A DNA stretch of 64,000 bases from contig NZ_BBZJ01000013.1 in the NCBI RefSeq assembly GCF_001417775.1, forward strand, positions 248,001 through 312,000. The letters are read 5' to 3'. Positions 59,195 through 64,000 of the stretch are shown in pieces. Each line of letters begins with the position of its first letter. Position 1 is the stretch's first letter. A model generated the notes under the pieces. That model made no database searches, was not told the origin of the DNA, and worked only from the letters and a program-made list of their open reading frames with translations. The position numbers and the translations under genes were made by a program. Origin of the DNA: Streptomyces sp. TP-A0356 (GTDB lineage Bacteria > Actinomycetota > Actinomycetes > Streptomycetales > Streptomycetaceae).

Positions 59195-59725
59195 ATGCGA
59201 CGTACGGCCCGTCTGCTGAGCGGTAGCGCGCTCGCCATCGCCGCGGCGACGATGGTTGCCGCGCCCGCGTTCGGCGGTGACACCGGGCGACTGGAGGTCT
59301 TCCCCTCCACGGTCGTGCCCGGAGCCGAGGTCACCGTCAACACGGCGGCGTGCGGCGCGGACGGCTCGGCGGCGGGCGACGCCACCGCGGTCGGTGGCGG
59401 CACCTTCACTCTCGCGCCCAGCACGCACGAGCAGGATGTGATCGGACGGTTCCGGGTGCCGCCGAGCGCGCAGCCGGGAACGTACGAGATCGTCGCCAAG
59501 TGCGCCGGCGGCAAGCACGCGACCGTGGCCGGCGATCTGGTGGTCGCCCTGACCGCGACCGCGGCCAAGGATCCGGCGCAGCCGCGAGGAAGCGTGAAGA
59601 CAGGGGTCGGCGGCGCACTGGGCCCCGACCCGGTGAACACCGCGGCCGGTGTGGCGGCCCTCGCCGTCGCCGCCGCGGGCGGTACCTGGCTCCTGCATCG
59701 CCGGGCGAGAGGCGACGGCATCTGA
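59195..59725 (+). CDS. Secreted, membrane-tail-anchored surface protein
   Basis: 176 residues, ATG 59195 behind GGAGGAG. A signal peptide (RRTARLLSGSALAIAAATMV, cleavage after APAFG) is followed by an Ig-like/beta-rich domain of about 85 residues (GRLEVFPSTVVPGAEVTVNT, AQPGTYEIVAKCAGG). A linker and a C-terminal hydrophobic helix (AAGVAALAVAAAGGTWLLHR) end in the basic tail RARGDGI. The tail looks like a sortase sorting signal, but no LPxTG, LAxTG or clear variant precedes the helix. A sortase gene begins 115 bp downstream, so the protein is its natural candidate substrate or partner. Surface function is unknown. Confidence 0.82.
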   Translation: MRRTARLLSGSALAIAAATMVAAPAFGGDTGRLEVFPSTVVPGAEVTVNTAACGADGSAAGDATAVGGGTFTLAPSTHEQDVIGRFRVPPSAQPGTYEIVAKCAGGKHATVAGDLVVALTATAAKDPAQPRGSVKTGVGGALGPDPVNTAAGVAALAVAAAGGTWLLHRRARGDGI

Positions 59726-59840
59726 CGGCCGCCTGCGCTGTCCGTCCGCCGGTACCGCCATCAGCTCCCCCTCCGGGTCCGACTGCCCCTCGCGGCCCGG
59801 AGGGGGCACCCGCACACCGGCATCCAGGAAGGAGGCTCCC

Positions 59841-60479
59841 GTGCGCAAGGTCGGCAGGTCCGGTGCGGTCGGTGACGCCGCCATAGCATCCGTCACGGTG
59901 GTCGCCCTCTGTTCCGGCATATGGCTGCTGAGCAGCGGCGCCCAGAGCCAGGCACCGCCGCAGCCGTCGGCCGCGCAGGCGGCCGTGGACCCCGACCACC
60001 AGGGGTCCGCCGCGTCCGCGCTCGCCCCCTCCCCGCCCGACCGCATCCGCATACCCTCGATCCGCGTGAACGCCCCCCTCATGGGCCTCGGCCTCACCAG
60101 CAGCGGCAGCCTGGACGTGCCGCCCGCGGAGAAGAAGAACCTCGCCGGCTGGTACGAGGCCGGCACCATGCCCGGCGAGACGGGCACGGCGATCGTCGCC
60201 GGACACGTGGACAACTCCCAGGGCCGGGCCGTCTTCTACGACCTCGGCGCGCTGAAGAAGGGCAGCGTCATCGAGGTCGACCGCCGCGACGGCACGACGG
60301 CCCTCTTCACGGTCGACGCGGTCGAGGTCTACGCGGCGAGCGACTTCCCCGACGACAAGGTGTACGGGGCGGCGAAACGCCCCGAACTGCGCGTGATCAC
60401 CTGCGGCGGCGGCTACTCGAAGAGAACGGGCTACCAGGGGAACGTGGTCGTCTTCGCCCACCTGACGGGCAGTCGCTGA
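59841..60479 (+). CDS. Class F-type sortase
   Basis: 212 residues, GTG 59841 behind AAGGAGG. One N-terminal transmembrane helix (VTVVALCSGIWLLSSG) anchors an external Pro/Ser-rich linker and a sortase barrel (about 65-212). The catalytic triad is visible: His122 in VAGHVDN, Cys188 in RVITCGGGY and Arg195 in SKRTGYQGNVVVFA. The sequence fits the actinobacterial class F/E group of single-substrate sortases. It joins the cell surface protein encoded just upstream (59195) to peptidoglycan or another acceptor (inference). A 6-bp hairpin (60494-60514) follows the stop. Confidence 0.9.
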   Translation: MRKVGRSGAVGDAAIASVTVVALCSGIWLLSSGAQSQAPPQPSAAQAAVDPDHQGSAASALAPSPPDRIRIPSIRVNAPLMGLGLTSSGSLDVPPAEKKNLAGWYEAGTMPGETGTAIVAGHVDNSQGRAVFYDLGALKKGSVIEVDRRDGTTALFTVDAVEVYAASDFPDDKVYGAAKRPELRVITCGGGYSKRTGYQGNVVVFAHLTGSR

Positions 60480-60551
60480 GCACACCGGACACCTCGTCGG
60501 CCGAGCGGCGACGACCCCTCACACCACCGCCCCACCCCCGCTGAGGGCAGC

Positions 60552-60589
60552 GTTCCCGGCGGGAAACAGTCATGATGCGGCCGGGTAAC
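60552..60589 (+). promoter_or_regulatory. GlnR binding site upstream of the nitrite reductase genes
   Basis: Four half-sites with exact 6-bp spacing: GTTCC-n6-GAAAC-n6-GATGC-n6-GTAAC, against gTnAc-n6-GaAAc repeated. GAAAC and GTAAC are perfect, the other two differ by one or more bases and the last two are in variant order. It ends 23 bp before the ATG of the FAD reductase gene. GlnR is known to activate nirB in S. coelicolor. Confidence 0.7.
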
Positions 60590-60612
60590 GTCGGCACCGC
60601 ACGCTGCCATGC

Positions 60613-61848
60613 ATGACCTCGAATACGCGTGTGGTGGTGATCGGCGCCGGGCTCGCGGGCGTCCGTCTCGCCCGGCGGCTCGGCGAGCTCGGCGCGTCGG
60701 CACTGCTCGTCGGGGAGGAGGAGCACCCCCCGTACAACCGCGTCCTGCTCGCCGACGTCCTGGCCGGCCGGTACGCGTCCGAGGTGATCTCCCTCCCGGC
60801 CCCGGAGCGCCTCGTCCGCGCCCGGGTCACCCTGATCGACCGCAGGGCCCGCGAGATCCGCTGCTCGGACGGCTCGGCGATCGCATACGACACGCTCGTC
60901 CTCGCCACCGGCTCGAACGCCGTGCTCCCTCCCCTGCGCGGTCTGTTCACCGCCGGCCGAACCGAACTCCCCGAGGGCGTCCACGCGTTCCGCACCATGG
61001 ACGACTGCCTGGGACTCGCCAAGGCGGTACGCGAAGGGGTGCGCGCCGTCGTGATCGGCGGCGGGCTCCTCGGCGTCTCCGCCGCCCGCGCGCTCGCGGC
61101 CCGCGGCGCCCAGGTCGTCCTGGCCCAGCAGGCCGAGCGCCTGATGGAGCGTCAGCTCGATCCTGCCGCCTCCCGGCTGCTGCGCCGCCACCTCACCGGT
61201 CTGGGCGTGGAGGTCCACACCGAGGCCCGCGTCCGCGGCATACGTACGCTCGGCGGCGCGGTCCGCTCGGTGGAGCTGGCCGACGGCTACGCCCTCGACA
61301 CCGACCTCGTGGTACTGGCCTGCGGCGTCCGTCCCCGGGTGGGCCTGGCCCAGGACGCGGGCCTCGCCGTCCACAAGGGCGTCCTCGTCGACGACGAACT
61401 GCGCACCTGCGACCGGAACATCCGGGCGATCGGCGACTGCGCCCAGCACGCCGGAACCGTGTACGGGCTCGCCGCCCCGGCGCTCGAACAGGCCGAGGTT
61501 CTGGCCGAGTTGCTCGCACGCGAGTCCGGCGGCGCGGGCGACCCGGGCGCCCGCTACACCGGAACCCGCTCCCTGACCCGGCTCACCCTCGCCGGGCAGG
61601 ACTTCCTCGACCTCGCCGCCTTCGGCGAGACGGACGCCCGCCCCGGCGACGACGTGGTGCAGCTCGCCGACGCCACCCGCGGCACCTACCGCAAGGTCGT
61701 CGTCCGCGACGACCGGCTGGTCGGCGGCGTGCTCGTCGGCGAACTCGGCACCGTCGGCGCGCTCGCCCGCGCCTGGGAGGGAGCGGAGCCGCTCCCCGCG
61801 GACGGCGCCCCGCTGCTCCACCTGCTCACCAACGACGGAGGCTCCTGA
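60613..61848 (+). CDS. NirB-like FAD/NAD(P)H oxidoreductase (separate N-terminal-type module)
   Basis: 411 residues, ATG 60613. FAD motif RVVVIGAGLAGVRLARRLGE, active region HPPYNRVLLADVLAGRYASE, NAD motif RAVVIGGGLLGVSAARALAA and FAD site RNIRAIGDCAQHAGTVYGLA. A C-terminal NirB-type domain continues (KVVVRDDRLVGGVLVGELGT). It resembles the N-terminal half of NirB and of assimilatory nitrate reductase electron-transfer subunits (NasC/NasB). There is no Fe-S or siroheme domain. It precedes full-length nirB with a one-base overlap (TGATG), so it is likely the NAD(P)H-accepting electron donor to NasA or an auxiliary of NirB. Confidence 0.87.
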   Translation: MTSNTRVVVIGAGLAGVRLARRLGELGASALLVGEEEHPPYNRVLLADVLAGRYASEVISLPAPERLVRARVTLIDRRAREIRCSDGSAIAYDTLVLATGSNAVLPPLRGLFTAGRTELPEGVHAFRTMDDCLGLAKAVREGVRAVVIGGGLLGVSAARALAARGAQVVLAQQAERLMERQLDPAASRLLRRHLTGLGVEVHTEARVRGIRTLGGAVRSVELADGYALDTDLVVLACGVRPRVGLAQDAGLAVHKGVLVDDELRTCDRNIRAIGDCAQHAGTVYGLAAPALEQAEVLAELLARESGGAGDPGARYTGTRSLTRLTLAGQDFLDLAAFGETDARPGDDVVQLADATRGTYRKVVVRDDRLVGGVLVGELGTVGALARAWEGAEPLPADGAPLLHLLTNDGGS

Positions 61849-64000
61849 TGTCCACGGACACCCCCACGATCGTGCTCGTCGGCCATGGCATGGTCGGCCA
61901 GCGCTTCCTCGAAGCGCTCGCCGAGCGCGGCCTGACCGCCGCGCACCGCGTCGTCGTGCTGTGCGAGGAGCCGCGCCCCGCCTACGACCGGGTCCAGCTC
62001 ACCTCGTACTTCTCGGGCACCACACCCGAGGAACTGTCCATGACCGACGGGGAGTTCATCGAGAGGCACGGGATCGAGCTGCACCTCGGCGATCCGGCCG
62101 AGACGATCGACCGGCAGGCCCGGACGGTCACCGCACGCTCCGGGCTCACCGTCTCCTACGACACGCTCGTCCTGGCCACCGGCTCCTACCCCTTCGTCCC
62201 ACCGGTCCCCGGCAAGGACGCGACGGGCTGCTTCGTCTACCGCACCATCGAGGACCTGCTCGCCATCGAGGAGTACGCGGGAGCGCGGGCCACCACCGGC
62301 GCGGTGGTCGGCGGCGGTCTGCTCGGCCTGGAGGCGGCCGGTGCGCTCAAGGGGCTGGGCCTGGCCACCCACATCGTGGAGTTCGCGCCGCGACTGATGC
62401 CGGTGCAGGTCGACGAGGGCGGTGGCGCCGCGCTGCTGCGCACCATCGAGGACATGGGCCTGACCGTGCACACCGGCACGGGCACCCAGGAGATCGTCGT
62501 CGGTGAGGAAGGCGCGGTGACGGCCATGAGGCTGTCCGACGGCTCCGAACTTCCCACGGACCTGGTCGTGTTCTCGGCCGGTGTCCGCCCCCGGGACCAG
62601 CTCGCCCGCGCGTGCGGGCTCGCCGTCGGTGAGCGCGGCGGCATCATGGTGGACGAGCGGTGCCGCACCGTCTCCGACCCGCGTGTGTTCGCCATCGGCG
62701 AGTGCGCGCTGGCGGCCGACGGCCGGGTGTACGGCCTGGTCGCGCCGGGCTATGAGATGGCGGAGACGGCGGCGGCCACGCTCGCCGCCGACGAGGCCGC
62801 CTTCACCGGTGCCGACCTGTCCACCAAGCTGAAGCTGCTCGGCGTCGACGTGGCCTCCTTCGGCGACGCGCACGGCACCACCGCCGACTGTCTCGACGTG
62901 GTCTACGCCGACTCGCGCTCGGGCACGTACAAGAAGCTGGTCATCGGCCGCGACGGGGAGCTGCTCGGCGGCATCCTGGTCGGTGACGCGGAGGCATACG
63001 GCACCCTGCGCGCCCTCACCGGCTCGGTACCGCCCGTCGCCCCCGAGCGGCTGGTGCTGCCCGCGGGGTCCGGCGCCCCGGCGGAGCTGGGCCCGTCCGC
63101 CCTGCCGGACGAGGCGGTCGTCTGCTCCTGCCACAACGTCACCAAGGGCACGATCCGCGGCGCGGTCACCGAGCACCGGTGCACCACCGTGCCCCAGGTC
63201 AAGAAGTGCACCAGGGCCGGTACCGGCTGCGGCAGTTGCGTCAAGGTGCTGGGCCAACTGGTCGACGCCGAACTGGAGGCGAGCGGCGTCGAGGTCGACA
63301 AGGGCCTGTGCGGCTGTTTCGCGCAGACCCGCGAGGAGCTGTACGAGATCGTCCTCGCCCTGCGCATCAGCTCCTACCAGCAGCTGCTGGACCGCTACGG
63401 TCGCCGGGAGGCGCGCGGCGGTGACGGCTGCGAGATCTGCAAGCCGGCGGTCGCCTCGGTCATCGCCTCGCTCGCCCCGGCGATCGGCGCCGACGGCCAT
63501 GTCCTGGACGGGGAGCAGGCCGCGTTGCAGGACACCAACGACCACTTCCTGGCCAACCTGCAGAGGAACGGCTCGTACTCGGTCGTACCGCGCATCCCCG
63601 GCGGCGAGATCACCCCGGAGAAGCTGATCGTGATCGGTGAGATCGCCCGCGACTTCGGTCTCTACACGAAGATCACCGGCGGTCAGCGGATCGACATGTT
63701 CGGCGCCCGGGTCGAGCAACTCCCGCTGATCTGGGCCAGGTTGGTGGACGCGGGCTTCGAGTCCGGACACGCCTACGGAAAGGCGCTCCGTACGGTGAAG
63801 TCCTGCGTCGGCCAGACCTGGTGCCGCTACGGCGTCCAGGACTCCGTCCGTATGGCGATCGACCTGGAGCTGCGCTACCGGGGGCTGCGGTCCCCGCACA
63901 AGCTGAAGTCAGCGGTCTCCGGGTGTGCCCGTGAGTGCGCCGAGGCCCGGTCGAAGGACTTCGGCGTGATCGCGACGGCGGGCGGATGGAACCTGTACGT
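61848..64000 (+). CDS. nirB: Assimilatory nitrite reductase large subunit, truncated by the window end
   Basis: 717 codons in the window from ATG 61848; full NirB has about 830-870, so the C-terminal siroheme end lies beyond the edge. FAD domain TIVLVGHGMVGQRFLEALAE, NAD motif TGAVVGGGLLGLEAAGALKG, FAD-binding RVFAIGECALAADGRVYGLV. Then a BFD-like [2Fe-2S] domain (VVCSCHNVTKGTIRGAVTEH, with later CTRAGTGCGSCVK), a second Cys pair (GLCGCFAQ, CEICKPAV), and the nitrite/sulfite reductase half with SCVGQTWCRYGVQDSVRMAI. The first of the Cys ligands for [4Fe-4S]/siroheme, in VSGCARECAEARSKDFG, is present at the end. It reduces nitrite to ammonium in the cytosol. Confidence 0.95.
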   Translation, partial: MSTDTPTIVLVGHGMVGQRFLEALAERGLTAAHRVVVLCEEPRPAYDRVQLTSYFSGTTPEELSMTDGEFIERHGIELHLGDPAETIDRQARTVTARSGLTVSYDTLVLATGSYPFVPPVPGKDATGCFVYRTIEDLLAIEEYAGARATTGAVVGGGLLGLEAAGALKGLGLATHIVEFAPRLMPVQVDEGGGAALLRTIEDMGLTVHTGTGTQEIVVGEEGAVTAMRLSDGSELPTDLVVFSAGVRPRDQLARACGLAVGERGGIMVDERCRTVSDPRVFAIGECALAADGRVYGLVAPGYEMAETAAATLAADEAAFTGADLSTKLKLLGVDVASFGDAHGTTADCLDVVYADSRSGTYKKLVIGRDGELLGGILVGDAEAYGTLRALTGSVPPVAPERLVLPAGSGAPAELGPSALPDEAVVCSCHNVTKGTIRGAVTEHRCTTVPQVKKCTRAGTGCGSCVKVLGQLVDAELEASGVEVDKGLCGCFAQTREELYEIVLALRISSYQQLLDRYGRREARGGDGCEICKPAVASVIASLAPAIGADGHVLDGEQAALQDTNDHFLANLQRNGSYSVVPRIPGGEITPEKLIVIGEIARDFGLYTKITGGQRIDMFGARVEQLPLIWARLVDAGFESGHAYGKALRTVKSCVGQTWCRYGVQDSVRMAIDLELRYRGLRSPHKLKSAVSGCARECAEARSKDFGVIATAGGWNLY

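Overview
The window is chromosomal DNA from a Streptomyces or a very close relative. Base composition is strongly GC-rich with third-position G/C, many genes start with GTG, reading frames overlap as ATGA/GTGA, and hairpin terminators mostly lack a U-tract. Several genes are recognisable Streptomyces core genes in an order that, from memory, matches the S. coelicolor core near SCO2400-SCO2490: an SCO2400-type zinc-ribbon protein, the ChvE/GguAB sugar transporter, matB, mbl, hrdA, dnaG, dgt, nasA and nirB. I ran no alignment or search; all family calls come from reading the translated sequence.

Layout. 1-3.5 kb: end of a helical protein, a divergent oxidoreductase/MarR pair around palindromic operators, and a membrane zinc-ribbon protein. 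3.8-12.3 kb: a sugar-acid and monosaccharide operon (enolase-superfamily dehydratase, zinc dehydrogenase, U32-like protein, lipoprotein sugar receptor, ATPase, permease, secreted aldose epimerase). 12.4-17.2 kb: a PLP aminotransferase with a long Pro/Ala tail, a LysM transglycosylase behind a structured leader, and a TetR/TetX-like monooxygenase cassette with a triple palindromic operator. 17.3-20.8 kb (minus strand): a truncated arabinofuranosidase, an SMP-30 lactonase, an IclR regulator, a PucR regulator and a small membrane protein. The IclR leader and the sugar operon leader share the word ATTTCGAAC.

21.0-33.2 kb is a mostly translationally coupled locus for a cell-surface glycan or glycolipid: DUF3068/PorA-like protein, GT4 glycosyltransferase, two SAM methyltransferases, a 1487-residue AftD-like arabinofuranosyltransferase, a PapA/condensation-type acyltransferase, a DMT membrane protein, Trm112-like and FkbM proteins, and an unknown protein. 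Streptomyces is not known to make the mycobacterial arabinogalactan that AftD builds, so the product here is open.

33.3-38.4 kb: ATP-grasp enzyme, malonyl-CoA synthetase MatB coupled to a fused two-domain carboxyltransferase, and the MreB-like Mbl. 38.4-42.4 kb looks accessory: a WYL regulator/VOC pair, then an archaeal-type aspartyl-tRNA synthetase with what reads as a T-box riboswitch. Its specifier reads GAC (Asp) and its UGGC bulge fits the G73 discriminator of tRNA-Asp/Asn. Next come a tRNA with anticodon CAU and two identical tRNA-Asn genes.

42.5-56.5 kb: YtxH-like protein, FGGY kinase, an asymmetric heterodimeric ABC exporter, then on the minus strand the sigma factor HrdA, primase DnaG, an NAD(P)H:FAD reductase, Dgt and a sirohydrochlorin chelatase, followed by a DUF218 membrane protein behind a 41-bp tandem repeat. 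56.7-64.0 kb: nitrate assimilation (NasA, a NirB-like FAD reductase and NirB, with a GlnR-type site before the latter two), interrupted by a secreted tail-anchored protein and its sortase. NirB runs off the right edge. The chelatase could supply siroheme for NirB. No insertion sequence, phage gene or CRISPR array was seen.
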